A stretch of DNA of 64,000 bases from Bacteroides sp. (GCA_021201335.1 JAJQFD010000044.1:1-64000), one strand, 5' to 3'. Numbered from the stretch's first letter, positions 36,349 to 45,293 are shown. Program-made: numbers and translations. Notes: generated from the sequence alone by a model not told the origin.

Positions 36349-36804
36349 TTAAATCTGCTTTACCGGATTCCATAATTCAATTCCCCCGGCCACGGGATAA
36401 TATTCGAAAAATATTCCATGCTTATAATTAGTTTCTAATTTACGGGCCGGCAGTTCTTTGAAATAAAAGTCAGTCCAAGCTTCCCGCAAATCAGCATCAT
36501 CAGGAAGGGAAGCTACAGCAAACAAACCATTAGGAATTTCTAAACATTGGATATTATTATTTGAGAGATGCTCTTCCCTATCATCAACATGAACAGCCAA
36601 CATGTAAAAGTATTGTTTATGAGTATTGTCTGTATACCACATAATTCCGTATAAACCGGGTGAAGTAGCAGGTAAAGATAGCAACTCGTTTTTATAATCT
36701 GACCATAATTTACCTACATCCTGATCACCATTTTCAAGATTAGTTTCAACAGAATATCCCCAAACAATAAATGGTTTGTGATCTTCAAATCGTATATCTA
36801 ACAT
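36349..36804 (-). CDS. GyrI-like effector-binding domain protein
   Basis: 151 residues. FIVWGYSVETNLENGD, YGIMWYTDNTHKQYFYMLAVHV, CLEIPNGLFAVASLPDDADLREAW and HGIFFEYYPVAGGIELWNPV match the AraC-effector (GyrI-like) fold without DNA-binding part. The third such domain within 3 kb. Ligand unknown. Confidence 0.8.
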   Translation of the reverse strand: MLDIRFEDHKPFIVWGYSVETNLENGDQDVGKLWSDYKNELLSLPATSPGLYGIMWYTDNTHKQYFYMLAVHVDDREEHLSNNNIQCLEIPNGLFAVASLPDDADLREAWTDFYFKELPARKLETNYKHGIFFEYYPVAGGIELWNPVKQI

Positions 36805-36831
36805 ATTGATTGTTTTAAATTAAACATCTGG

Positions 36832-36839
36832 CAAATATA
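36832..36839 (-). promoter_or_regulatory. -7 box of the GyrI-like gene
   Basis: Minus-strand TATATTTG, an exact match, 28 bases before the start, the same spacing and sequence as for the GNAT gene. Confidence 0.45.
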
Positions 36840-36885
36840 AGGGCTTTACTTAAATAAATGTTTTCCTAAATAGCTGATTTCTTGA

Positions 36886-37758
36886 TTAAAATTGAGTGAA
36901 CGACTTCGATACAAACTCCATCACTATCGGCAATTCCATTCGCCAGTAGGTCCAGGTATGAGCGCCATCTTTTACCCGATATTCATGAGGAATCTTATTT
37001 TTATGAAAAGCAATGTGCATCAGGCTATTGCCTTCATACAAGAAATCATCATCACCACAACTAATATACCACCGGATCTTTCGGATATTATTTAGGCTTT
37101 CTTCTGAAGCACTTTTAAGAACTCCTTCAATGCTGTGTTTATTAAAATATGCTTCGATCTGCTGATCAGATACATTCGAAGTATTTCCTTTAATTCTGGT
37201 TTTGTATTGTTCCAAATCCCAGCTACCTGTTGCCGCACTTAAAGGTGCAACTGCAGCAAACAAATCCGGATGATGCAAGGCGTAATAGATGCTTCCTCCA
37301 CCACCCATCGATAATCCGGCAATAGCCCGGAAACGCCTATCACTCCGTACGCGATAAGTTTTCTCAATATGAGGTATCAGTTCATTAAAGAAAAAATCTT
37401 CGTAATTAAATGTTCCGTCAACCGTATTGAAATAACCTTTGACTCCTGTATTGGCATCGGGCATTACAATAATCATCGGGGCAGCTTTCCCTTCTGCAAT
37501 AGCTTTATCGGCAATATGTTGCACTTGACCGAACTGTACCCAGCCAGTATGATCATCCCCTGAACCATGTAATAAGTACAATACCGGATAACTTAAGTCG
37601 GTTGTTCCATAGCCGGGAGGTAAATAAACAGCGTATTTTCGCTCGGCTTTGAGAATATCACTCTTAACTTTACGTGTTTCCAATACCTGTCCACTCTGAG
37701 CAGACAAAGGAAGTTGAACAACAAAGAGAAAAAGGAAGGTAATAAATGAATTTTTCAT
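36886..37758 (-). CDS. Exported CE1-type esterase
   Basis: 290 residues from the ATG at 37758, which starts a proper signal peptide (MKNSFITFLFLFVVQLPLSA). The alpha/beta-hydrolase core has YAVYLPPGY, YPVLYLLHGSGDD, MPDANTG, and the nucleophile elbow GLSMGGGGS; the acid and His are likely CGDDDFLY and KDGAHTWTYW. This is the esterase D/feruloyl esterase-like CE1 group. The natural ester is unknown; plant xylan side chains or siderophores are possible. The promoter at 37790-37821 lies inside the longer possible ORF, which confirms the shorter start. Confidence 0.9.
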   Translation of the reverse strand: MKNSFITFLFLFVVQLPLSAQSGQVLETRKVKSDILKAERKYAVYLPPGYGTTDLSYPVLYLLHGSGDDHTGWVQFGQVQHIADKAIAEGKAAPMIIVMPDANTGVKGYFNTVDGTFNYEDFFFNELIPHIEKTYRVRSDRRFRAIAGLSMGGGGSIYYALHHPDLFAAVAPLSAATGSWDLEQYKTRIKGNTSNVSDQQIEAYFNKHSIEGVLKSASEESLNNIRKIRWYISCGDDDFLYEGNSLMHIAFHKNKIPHEYRVKDGAHTWTYWRMELPIVMEFVSKSFTQF

Positions 37759-37789
37759 GGAATTATTAATTTTAAGTTTCATTGAATAC

Positions 37790-37821
37790 CAAAGATACAA
37801 ACTGCCTGATTTAAATACAAA
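37790..37821 (-). promoter_or_regulatory. Promoter of the esterase gene
   Basis: Minus strand: TTTG (37821-37818), 20-bp spacer, TATCTTTG (37797-37790). A perfect match; the start point near 37785 decides the start codon at 37758. Confidence 0.8.
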
Positions 37822-37950
37822 AAAACCGATAAAAGTCCTACTCGCTTCATCTACTGATCATTATATTTTACATGGAATACTATTCTCAGTTAACTGGCAA
37901 AATCACTGATTTTCAAACAAATAAAGCATCCCTATGAATAGCGTTTCTTT

Positions 37951-38038
37951 CTAAGCTTATCGTGCATATAAACTAAGCGTAGAATATTTGCAAACTAAGC
38001 TTATCGTATTTATTGTTTAAGCATAGAATAATGGGGCG
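37951..38038. repeat. Tandem array, 22-bp period with 44-bp alternation (array D)
   Basis: Units start at 37951, 37973, 37995 and 38017, each with YTAAGC. Units 1 and 3 continue TTATCGT; units 2 and 4 continue RTAGAATA, so the array also has a 44-bp period. It lies in the gene-free divergent stretch between the esterase promoter and the exporter gene. The rest of that stretch (37822-37950, 38039-38193) shows no gene; TACCTTTT at 38062 is a possible -7 box for the exporter. Confidence 0.75.
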
Positions 38039-38193
38039 TACATTTTATTAGTAAAATAATATACCTTTTCTTTTTTTGCACGGGCTGAAAGTAGAAATAG
38101 TTCAAAAAAGAAGAAATAAATGAGCCTTTAAAAGAGGTTATTTGTTTAAGAAATAATTTATAGTCTCATTATTGGAAATTTATACAGATAAAA

Positions 38194-38970
38194 ATGCAAA
38201 GAAACAACCATGATCCGTTGAAAGAAACTGCTGAATTTATATCCGAATATGCCGGGCTTTTGATGGGCTCCGGAGTACACACTTCCCGTGTTATCCGAAA
38301 TTCAAAGCGGATATCTGCCTCTTTAGGGACAGAACTGAAAGCCAGCATCTTCCAGAGAAGCATCATTTTTTATGTTATCGATAAGGAAACCGGAGAATCG
38401 TATGGAGAAGTTGTCGAGATACCATCACTGCCCATCAACTTTGAATATAATTCCGAATTAAGTGGACTCAGTTGGGAGGCTTGCGATAATCATTTAACCC
38501 TTTCGGAACTGAAAGAAAAGTTTTATCAAATCACAGCTTCTCAGCGTCTGCATCCACAATTGCTTTTACTATTAGTCGGATTAGCCAATGCTTCGTTTTG
38601 TCGCTTGTTTGGTGGAGACTGGATTTCAACTCTTATCGTCTTTTTAGCTACATTTGTTGGTTTCTTTCTCCGAACGAAATTAAATGCAAAGGGTGTCAAC
38701 CACTACATCGTATTTATTGCATCATCGCTGGTAGCTTCCGTCTGTGCATCTTCAATTTTACTGTTCAACAGTCAGACTTCAGACATTGCCATTACAACAA
38801 GCGTCTTATTTTTGATTCCCGGTGTACCACTCATCAATGGAGTCATTGATATTGTGGAGGGATATACCCTAACAGGAATAGCCCGCTTGATCAATGCGTT
38901 TCTATTGATTATCTGTATTGCTATTGGGCTTTCATTTACCTTGTGGATTGTAAAAGACAGTTTATTATGA
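38194..38970 (+). CDS. ThrE-type threonine/serine exporter, large subunit
   Basis: 258 residues. A cytoplasmic N-terminal ThrE-like segment (FISEYAGLLMGSGVHTSRVIRNSKRIS) is followed by about five transmembrane helices (LLLLLVGLANASFCRLFGGDW, FIASSLVASVCASSILLF, VLFLIPGVPLINGVIDIVEGY). In the split form of the family this N-terminal half works with the small protein encoded next. It should export threonine, serine or similar small molecules. The stop TGA overlaps the ATG of the next gene, suggesting translational coupling. Confidence 0.9.
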   Translation: MQRNNHDPLKETAEFISEYAGLLMGSGVHTSRVIRNSKRISASLGTELKASIFQRSIIFYVIDKETGESYGEVVEIPSLPINFEYNSELSGLSWEACDNHLTLSELKEKFYQITASQRLHPQLLLLLVGLANASFCRLFGGDWISTLIVFLATFVGFFLRTKLNAKGVNHYIVFIASSLVASVCASSILLFNSQTSDIAITTSVLFLIPGVPLINGVIDIVEGYTLTGIARLINAFLLIICIAIGLSFTLWIVKDSLL

Positions 38971-39477
38971 TGATAGTTGATATATTACACGATGCTTTTT
39001 TTCGCAGCTATTGCCGGAATTGGATTCGGAGCTATTTCCCAACCTCCCAAGCGGGCTTTTATTTATATTGCTTTACTGGCAGCTATCGGACATTCGTTTC
39101 GGTTCGTATTGATGAATACATTCGGTATGGATATTGCCACCAGTTCATTATTTGCAGCTTTAATTATCGGTTTCGGTAGTTTATGGGCAGGGGCTAAAGT
39201 GCTCTGCCCTATGACGGTATTTTATATTCCGGCTCTCTTGCCGATGGTTCCGGGAAAGATTGCATACACTGCCATCTTTTCGTTGATTATGTTTCTTCAA
39301 ACCAGTGAAAATTCAGAACAAAACAGACAATTCCTGGAGCTTTTCTTTTCGAATGGCCTCACTGCACTTACTGTTGTGTTCTTCCTGGCGGTTGGTGCTA
39401 CCATACCTATGTTTATATTTCCTAAAAGGGCGTTTTCTTTAACCAGAAAAAAGTTACATAAAAGCAATATCGGTTAA
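38967..39477 (+). CDS. ThrE-type exporter, small subunit, frame broken at a T7 run
   Basis: The ATG at 38967 overlaps the stop of the large subunit and encodes MMIVDILHDAFF. That frame derails at the seven-T run 38996-39002, and the family-like continuation FAAIAGIGFGAISQPPKRAF lies in the next frame to 39477. Six T would give one ~170-residue protein with about four helices (ALIIGFGSLWAGAKVLCPMTVFYIPALLPMVPG). An ATG at 38992 could still start a slightly shortened protein, so function may not be lost. Forms one transporter with the preceding gene. Confidence 0.85.
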
Positions 39478-39554
39478 AAAGAATAAGGGAAAAAACTTCT
39501 AATTTTCAATATTGTTATATATATAAACAAATAAAATGTATAACATATTGAACG

Positions 39555-40007
39555 ATGCTTCAACGTTTTTTCTTTCTGTTTATAGTGGCACTTATTTTGC
39601 CGGACATCTATATATACCGTACGATTATTCCTTATACGGAATTAAATCTGCTGGTTAAATTATTATATTGGCTTCCCACTATCTTATTGTTTATGGGATT
39701 GATTCACTTTTTATACCTGCCAAATAAAAAAGCTCAAAATATAAATATTAATCATTGGTTTATCGGAGCCTTGCTTTTCTTTGCAATACCTAAAGTTGTA
39801 TTCACGATCTGTTCTTTGGCCGGCCATACATGTAATTTCTTTTTTAGCTGGGACAAAATAGTTTTTGAATCTGCCGGTGTAGGCCTCGCACTAATCACCG
39901 CCGGATATATCTTGGTTAAAAGCATCTTTGCTTATCGCAATAAACCGGTGGAAAATAACGAAGAAATATCGCCGCTGGAACAAGAACAAGATTTGGATAT
40001 CGAATAA
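39555..40007 (+). CDS. Membrane protein resembling the N-terminus of a YkuE-type metallophosphoesterase
   Basis: 150 residues with about four hydrophobic helices (FFFLFIVALILPDIYIY, LLYWLPTILLFMGLIHFLYLP, WFIGALLFFAIPKVVFTICSLAG, VGLALITAGYILVKSIFAYR) and an acidic tail. The segment order resembles the membrane part that precedes the calcineurin-like domain in Bacteroidales metallophosphoesterases, but no such domain follows here and a convergent gene starts 13 bp later. It may be a truncated relic or an independent small membrane protein. Identity is tentative. Confidence 0.55.
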   Translation: MLQRFFFLFIVALILPDIYIYRTIIPYTELNLLVKLLYWLPTILLFMGLIHFLYLPNKKAQNININHWFIGALLFFAIPKVVFTICSLAGHTCNFFFSWDKIVFESAGVGLALITAGYILVKSIFAYRNKPVENNEEISPLEQEQDLDIE

Positions 40008-40019
40008 TTTCTTTTTTAT

Positions 40020-40433
40020 TTAGACTTGCTTGTGTACCACACTAAATGTGCCGGTGGCTTTACAAACCAACTTATCATTGCAATATATCTCGCATTCCCA
40101 AAAATGAATATTTCTTCCTGGTTTCAGAACTGTACCTTTAGCCAAAAGTTCCTTTCCCCAGCCGGCACGTAAAAAAGAAATTTTCAATTCAGCCACTAAT
40201 ACATCATTTTCGGGAGGAGTAACCGTATAGCAAGCAAAACCTGCTATGGTATCTGCCAAAGCAGCAAGTACCCCACCGTGAACTACTCCGCTATATTGCT
40301 GATGTTCTGCAGATAAAGGCATGCGAGCTTCAATTAAACCTGGCTCTAGAGTCAACAATTCAATTTGGAGATACTTAGCATAAGGAGTATTAGTGAAACG
40401 ATCGATTAATTTTTGTCTGATTTCAGGAGTCAT
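40020..40433 (-). CDS. PaaI-family hotdog thioesterase
   Basis: 137 residues. The thioesterase motif YSGVVHGGVLAALADTIAGFACY and the following VAELKISFLRAGWGKELLAKG are diagnostic. It hydrolyses an acyl-CoA or aryl-CoA; substrate unknown. The start codon overlaps the stop of the upstream HAD phosphatase gene, so the two are translated together. Confidence 0.92.
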   Translation of the reverse strand: MTPEIRQKLIDRFTNTPYAKYLQIELLTLEPGLIEARMPLSAEHQQYSGVVHGGVLAALADTIAGFACYTVTPPENDVLVAELKISFLRAGWGKELLAKGTVLKPGRNIHFWECEIYCNDKLVCKATGTFSVVHKQV

Positions 40434-41095
40434 TATTTCTCAGGAATTAATTCTTTAATAATTAATAATTCACTCAAGCAACTGATAATCTTTACATGTG
40501 GAAAATATTCCAGTTCATTTCGCGTTGTCATTCCTGTAGTTATACCTACAAAGTCTACACCTGCACTGGCAGCTGTTTCTGCATCAATGACGCTATCTCC
40601 CACATATAATATTTGTATTGGTTCGAGGTGGAGAAATCCGATAGCTTTATTTAACCCTTCGGGATCCGGCTTATGAAGAGTTACGTCTTCCCCACCGATA
40701 ATTACATCCAGCCATTCTTCAGGAAAATACCTACCTAGAAACTCCAGTATTCGAAAGCGGTACTTAGTCGATATGATCCCAATACGAACATTCCGCTGTT
40801 TCAGTTTATTTAACACTTCCAACGTATCCGGGAAAAGGAGAGTGTTCTCACTCATATATTTGTCGGCCTCTTTCCCGTATTGTTTCCTCCAGTTAATTAA
40901 TTGTTCCTGGTCAGACACTCCGGTCAAAAGAGAAAAAGAATCTTCGAGAGTCTTACCGATGGTTCTTTTAATCTCTTCATCGGATACTTGCGTATAGCCA
41001 TTCCGGTGTAAAACTTGTTGGAAACAAATCACAATGCCGCGGGATGAGTCAGCCAGCGTATAATCAAAATCAAAAAGTACAGCAGAATAATTCAT
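40433..41095 (-). CDS. HAD-family phosphatase, phosphoglycolate phosphatase-like
   Basis: 220 residues, HAD subfamily IA. Motif I is LFDFDYTLADSS, motif II IGIISTKYR, motif III Lys in HKPDPEGLNKAI and motif IV YVGDSVIDAETAASAGVDFVG. Gph- or PpaX-like; phosphoglycolate or another phosphate ester are possible substrates. First gene of a two-gene unit with the thioesterase. Confidence 0.9.
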   Translation of the reverse strand: MNYSAVLFDFDYTLADSSRGIVICFQQVLHRNGYTQVSDEEIKRTIGKTLEDSFSLLTGVSDQEQLINWRKQYGKEADKYMSENTLLFPDTLEVLNKLKQRNVRIGIISTKYRFRILEFLGRYFPEEWLDVIIGGEDVTLHKPDPEGLNKAIGFLHLEPIQILYVGDSVIDAETAASAGVDFVGITTGMTTRNELEYFPHVKIISCLSELLIIKELIPEK

Positions 41096-41186
41096 GGATT
41101 AGTATTTTTCCGGGACGAAGATAAGCAAAATACGTATTCCCGTAAAAGAATGAACAATATTTAAACAGACTCTTCGACTGTTTTGT

Positions 41187-41277
41187 TATAGTTAAGTACT
41201 TCAATATAGTTAAGTTTATGTTATCACAATTACAACGAGCAGTAAAGACTGAAATATGATAACATACGCTAATTGTG
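41187..41277 (+). promoter_or_regulatory. Repeat-rich leader of pncB
   Basis: Direct repeats TATAGTTAAGT start at 41187 and 41205 (18 bp apart). They are followed by ATGTTATCA (41218-41226) pairing with TGATAACAT (41257-41265), and CACAATTA (41225-41232) pairing with TAATTGTG (41270-41277). The two pairings cross, as in a pseudoknot or two exclusive folds. The direct repeats may be an operator. Confidence 0.4.
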
Positions 41278-41306
41278 TTGAACTAGTTACCCTAATACAA
41301 TGGCTT

Positions 41307-42473
41307 ATGATTATCAAACATTTTACCGACAACGATTTATACAAATTTTCCGTTATGCTAGCTATTCAGCGGCTTTATCCCTGGGCATACGTAACGTACG
41401 AATTTACGAACCGGGGAGCTACCCCCTTCCCTGAAGGTTTTGCAGATCAATTGAAAAAAGAAGTAGCTGACATGGCTAACTTGCAAATGACTAAAGCAGA
41501 AAAGAAATTCATCACCCACAAATGTTATTACTTCGATCCGGTATTTATTGATTTCCTGGAAGGTTACAAGTATGATCCTGAAGAAGTAAAGATTACACAA
41601 CAGGAGGGAGAACTGAAAGTTGAAATTGAGGGTTACTGGTATCGTACGGTATTGTGGGAAGTGCCTCTTATGGCTATTATATCTGAGTTATATTTTCAAA
41701 TGACTGGCTCTACCCCACAGGAAGTTGAAGAAAAAGCCATTGCCAAATCGCTCGCATTGAAAGAGATGAAAGCCGACCATTCTGATTTCGGTACCCGACG
41801 TCGTTTCTCGTTTGATGTACATGACCGTGTTATCCATTGTCTGCAAACGCATTCTGAAGAATTTTTTAAGGGAACCAGCAATGTATATTTGGCCATGAAA
41901 TACAATACAACTCCCATTGGCACGATGCCGCATGAATGGTTTATGTTTCATGGAGCCATATATGGTTACAGGTCTGCAACAGCTAAAGCACTTGATGCCT
42001 GGGTAGATGTTTACCAGGGAAGCCTGGGTATTACGCTTACCGACACATATACCACCCAAATCTTTAAAGAATCATTTGATTTAAAGCATGCCAAGTTATT
42101 TGATGGCGTGCGCTGGGACAGTGGAGATCCACTAACTTACACAGACGAGATAATTCATTTTTATCACGAAAACCGGATTGATCCTCTTTCCAAAACCATC
42201 GTTTATAGTGATTCTTTAAATTTGGAAAAGGTAAAAGAAATTAAGCACTACGTAAATAATCGGATTCATGATGCCTATGGCATTGGAACCTTTTTTACAA
42301 ATGATGTCGGTGTAAATCCATTGAATATGGTCATTAAACTCAATCGGGTAAAGTACAATAAAAAATCTCCTTTTCATTATGCCGTAAAACTGTCAGATAT
42401 ACCAGGTAAGAATACAGGTAATACAGAAGAAATTGAATTAAGTAAAAAGACATTAGGGTTAAGAGAAAAGTGA
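41307..42473 (+). CDS. pncB: Nicotinate phosphoribosyltransferase
   Basis: 388 residues from the ATG at 41307 (MIIKHFTDNDLYKFSVM), the usual family start; an upstream in-frame ATG at 41256 would lie within the repeat-rich leader. Family motifs: RRRFSFDVHDRVI, GTSNVYLAMKYNTTPIGTMPHEW, HGAIYGYRSATAKALDAW, LTDTYTTQIF and GVRWDSGDPLTYTDEII. It makes nicotinate mononucleotide from nicotinate and PRPP, with ATP hydrolysis. Works in NAD salvage together with nadE at 2699. Confidence 0.95.
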   Translation: MIIKHFTDNDLYKFSVMLAIQRLYPWAYVTYEFTNRGATPFPEGFADQLKKEVADMANLQMTKAEKKFITHKCYYFDPVFIDFLEGYKYDPEEVKITQQEGELKVEIEGYWYRTVLWEVPLMAIISELYFQMTGSTPQEVEEKAIAKSLALKEMKADHSDFGTRRRFSFDVHDRVIHCLQTHSEEFFKGTSNVYLAMKYNTTPIGTMPHEWFMFHGAIYGYRSATAKALDAWVDVYQGSLGITLTDTYTTQIFKESFDLKHAKLFDGVRWDSGDPLTYTDEIIHFYHENRIDPLSKTIVYSDSLNLEKVKEIKHYVNNRIHDAYGIGTFFTNDVGVNPLNMVIKLNRVKYNKKSPFHYAVKLSDIPGKNTGNTEEIELSKKTLGLREK

Positions 42474-42704
42474 GGAATTAAAAGTAAAAAAATGAAAATC
42501 ATTACTACTCCGGTAAGAATTAAATAAAGCCATAAACCATCTCTTCAAATCGGTTTTCCCTGCTCCTGCTATACGAGATATATTCTTTTATGGAGCAATT
42601 ACGTTTAAAGTTTCCGGATTAGTAGCTATAGTCTGGCAAAAGAAAAGGAAGACAATCCATCATTGACTGAAAATATCTTCCCTTGAAAATCCTAAAGATT
42701 AGAA

Positions 42705-43829
42705 TCAGTTATTGGGTTTAGGTTTGTTTTTTGAATCGTCTTCCGGCTTTTCTGCATTTTCTTTCAATGCATCCGTTTTCTCGATATATAATGTCTGAGA
42801 AGGAAAAGCAAAGTTCAATCCGGCTTTATCGAATGAAGACAGGATCTCCATATTTACATTCGAAGAAGTACGACCGATATCTCCTCCTTTCTCTATAAAA
42901 TAGATGAAAGTTATCACCATTGCTGAATCCAGAAAATCAGAGAAATTGGCTATTATTCCATCGGAAGCTACATCTTTAACGCGTGAAGGCATGTTTCGAA
43001 GCATCTCCATTGCTTCATTCATTTTTTCAGCGGTAGTATCATAGGTTAAACCGATTTTCATTACTACCCTTCGACGGGGTTCGGAAGATACATTTACGAT
43101 CGAAGCATCCGCAATCCTATAATTGGGAATGGTAATTATTCTATTATCGTAATTCATCATTTTAGTACTGCGAACCCCTACATCCACAATGGCTCCTTCA
43201 AAACTATCAATCTGAATGGTATCCCCTATGGAGAAAGGTTTATCAGTAAGAATGGTAAATGCACCAAAAATGTTTTTAACCGTATCTTGTGCCGCCAGTG
43301 CAAAAGCAATACCCCCAATACCCAGTGTACCTAATAAAGCACTGATATTAACTCCCACATTGCTCAATGCCATAATAATACCGATAATCCAGATCAATAC
43401 CAGCGTAGTTCGTTTAATAACCGGCATCATCTTACCAACCTGTCTGTGCCCCGTTTGTGCTCTTACCGGAGCTTCCCAATAGGTTTCAATCAGTCTCATT
43501 ATAAGCTTGGCAGCAAACCAAGTAATATCCAGGACAATTAATATCCTATAAGCATCGTCTACTGCTTTAACAAATCGATCGGGATACACCAACCGATGGA
43601 TGGCTATCCAAATACCCAATAACACGATACCAAACAATAGAGGGGATTCCAAAGAATCATAAAGAATACCATCCAATCGATTTCGTGTTTTCTTTGTTAA
43701 TTTCTTCAACACCCTTCTATTGAATAATGAAACCAGCTTAGTAACAATGATTGTACCTATAATAATTAGGATGGAAATGCCCCAGTTCTGAATGGTATTT
43801 CCCCAAACAACAGTATCTAACATGTTCAT
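42705..43829 (-). CDS. MscS-family mechanosensitive channel
   Basis: 374 residues. About four N-terminal helices (ISILIIIGTIIVTKLVSLF, LLFGIVLLGIWIAIHRLV, VLIWIIGIIMALSNVGVNISALLGTLGIGGIAFALAAQDTVKN) lead to the MscS pore helix and the beta domain FSIGDTIQIDSFEGAIVDVGVRSTKMMNYDNRIITIPN. The C-terminal part is cytoplasmic and charged. It should release solutes on hypo-osmotic shock. The flanking 42474-42704 contains only a possible broken ~57-codon ORF (42492-42666). Confidence 0.94.
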   Translation of the reverse strand: MNMLDTVVWGNTIQNWGISILIIIGTIIVTKLVSLFNRRVLKKLTKKTRNRLDGILYDSLESPLLFGIVLLGIWIAIHRLVYPDRFVKAVDDAYRILIVLDITWFAAKLIMRLIETYWEAPVRAQTGHRQVGKMMPVIKRTTLVLIWIIGIIMALSNVGVNISALLGTLGIGGIAFALAAQDTVKNIFGAFTILTDKPFSIGDTIQIDSFEGAIVDVGVRSTKMMNYDNRIITIPNYRIADASIVNVSSEPRRRVVMKIGLTYDTTAEKMNEAMEMLRNMPSRVKDVASDGIIANFSDFLDSAMVITFIYFIEKGGDIGRTSSNVNMEILSSFDKAGLNFAFPSQTLYIEKTDALKENAEKPEDDSKNKPKPNN

Positions 43830-43947
43830 TCTATTTTACTTGCGACCAATAACAAACGTTTTGATCTACAATGGTTATTTTGATAATAATAACCATAGAA
43901 CAGAAATTTTGTTCAATGGTCAGATCTGCAATAAGTTTATATTTCCC

Positions 43948-44000
43948 GCATAGAATAGCTATTTCGGACAACTATTCTATGCTGAAGTTTTTTATCTTTG
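43948..44000 (+). promoter_or_regulatory. Operator-like palindrome and promoter of the Fpg/Nei-like gene
   Basis: Perfect inverted repeat GCATAGAATAG (43948-43958) / CTATTCTATGC (43972-43982) followed by an exact -7 box TATCTTTG at 43993-44000. The palindrome covers the -33 region, where a repressor or activator would sit. Confidence 0.55.
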
Positions 44001-44045
44001 GAGATTCAAGTAATCATTTTGTAAAACTTCAAATCATTCAATATT

Positions 44046-44876
44046 ATGATGGAATTGCCCGAAGTGATAACCATTTCCCGACAAGCCAATAAAGAATTGG
44101 CTGGAAAAGTTATCAGCCAGGTATTTATGCCAACCAACCCTCATAGATTTGCTTTTTTCTATGGAGAACCTGAAAGCTATAAACCTTTACTTACCGGAAA
44201 AAGGATTCTTTTGGTAGAAGGTTCGGAAATGTTTGTAGATATAAAGATGGATGAGGATACAACCCTGTCTATAGGAGATGGAGTTCGAATTACTTACGGA
44301 GACTCCCAGACCCAGATACCTGAGAAATACCAGTTACTGCTGGCATTTGCTGATAATACTTTCCTGGCACTCACCATTACCATGTATGGCGTTATTTTTG
44401 CCTTTAAAGGAGAGATTGATAACATTTATCATCAGCAAAGCTTTCAAAAAGTCTCTCCCCTGAGTGATGCTTTTGATGAGAATTATTTTCTGAGTTTGTT
44501 TGAAACCGAAAAGAAAAAACTCTCGGCAAAAGCACTACTCGCCTCCGAACAACGTATCCCAGGACTTGGTAACGGAGTGTTGCAGGATATTTTGTTTCGT
44601 GCAAAAATTAATCCTAAACGTAAAGTATTCACTTTATCTGCAGAGGAAAAGAAAAATTTATTTCAAGTGGTAAAAAGCACATTGAAAGAGATGACTGAAG
44701 CTGGGGGAAGAAGCACAGAGACAGACTTTTACGGCAAGAAAGGAGGATATGAAAGCAGCCTATCTTCCAAAACATATAAAGATCCTTGTCCGGTTTGTGG
44801 GGGATTTATAATGAAAGAAGCGTATATGGGTGGTAGTGTTTATTATTGTTTGTATTGTCAACCTTACCTGAAATAG
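44046..44876 (+). CDS. Fpg/Nei-family protein lacking the N-terminal catalytic Pro
   Basis: 276 residues with the Fpg/Nei layout: an N-terminal beta-sandwich (ELPEVITISRQANKELAGK), a helix-two-turns-helix (SEQRIPGLGNGVLQDILFRAKINPKRKV) and a C-terminal zinc finger (CPVCGGF...CLYC). DNA glycosylases of this family start MPELPE and use that Pro as nucleophile. Here the start is MMELPE or MELPE, so Pro2 is absent. Either the chemistry differs or it only binds DNA. Related Bacteroidales proteins beginning MIELPE appear to form a separate group. Two ATGs (44046, 44049) are possible starts. Confidence 0.85.
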   Translation: MMELPEVITISRQANKELAGKVISQVFMPTNPHRFAFFYGEPESYKPLLTGKRILLVEGSEMFVDIKMDEDTTLSIGDGVRITYGDSQTQIPEKYQLLLAFADNTFLALTITMYGVIFAFKGEIDNIYHQQSFQKVSPLSDAFDENYFLSLFETEKKKLSAKALLASEQRIPGLGNGVLQDILFRAKINPKRKVFTLSAEEKKNLFQVVKSTLKEMTEAGGRSTETDFYGKKGGYESSLSSKTYKDPCPVCGGFIMKEAYMGGSVYYCLYCQPYLK

Positions 44877-44961
44877 TTCCCAAAAAAGAAAAATTGTATT
44901 AAATAGTGAAACCTTTTTCTTTTATTTTCTGTTTCAATATAAACTTTAATTTATTGAATGT

Positions 44962-45192
44962 ATGAGAGATAGAATTAATAAAGGCAGCGTTATTGCAGAA
45001 GAAAATGTCAATCTTACCGGACATCCTGCAAAAGAAAAATTTGGTGAATGGAGTACAAGTCTGAGTGATAAAACAGATATTGATACACTGAATGATCAAC
45101 CTGAAACTCCGGAAACATGTGCCGAAAGAAGGCATAAAATAGATCAGATGGAGCAGGTAATTGAAGAGGATATCGAAAGAACGAAAGAATAA
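44962..45192 (+). CDS. Small hydrophilic protein, unknown function
   Basis: 76 residues, highly charged and without membrane or signal segment. It has GEWSTSLSDKTDIDTLNDQPETPETCAERR and an acidic/basic helix at the end (KIDQMEQVIEEDIERTKE). I do not recognise the family. A good intrinsic hairpin follows 24 bases after the stop, supporting a real transcript. Confidence 0.6.
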   Translation: MRDRINKGSVIAEENVNLTGHPAKEKFGEWSTSLSDKTDIDTLNDQPETPETCAERRHKIDQMEQVIEEDIERTKE

Positions 45193-45215
45193 GAAACATA
45201 TTCATATTACAATAA

Positions 45216-45256
45216 AAACGCATGTAATCTTTATGAATAGAGGATTACATGCGTTT
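45216..45256 (+). terminator. Hairpin after the 76-residue gene
   Basis: AAACGCATGTAATC and GATTACATGCGTTT are perfect 14-bp arms with a 13-base loop; weak T tail on plus, usable in both directions. Confidence 0.75.
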
Positions 45257-45293
45257 GTTGTTCATCAAAACCTTATGCAGCCCAGGGCAGACC

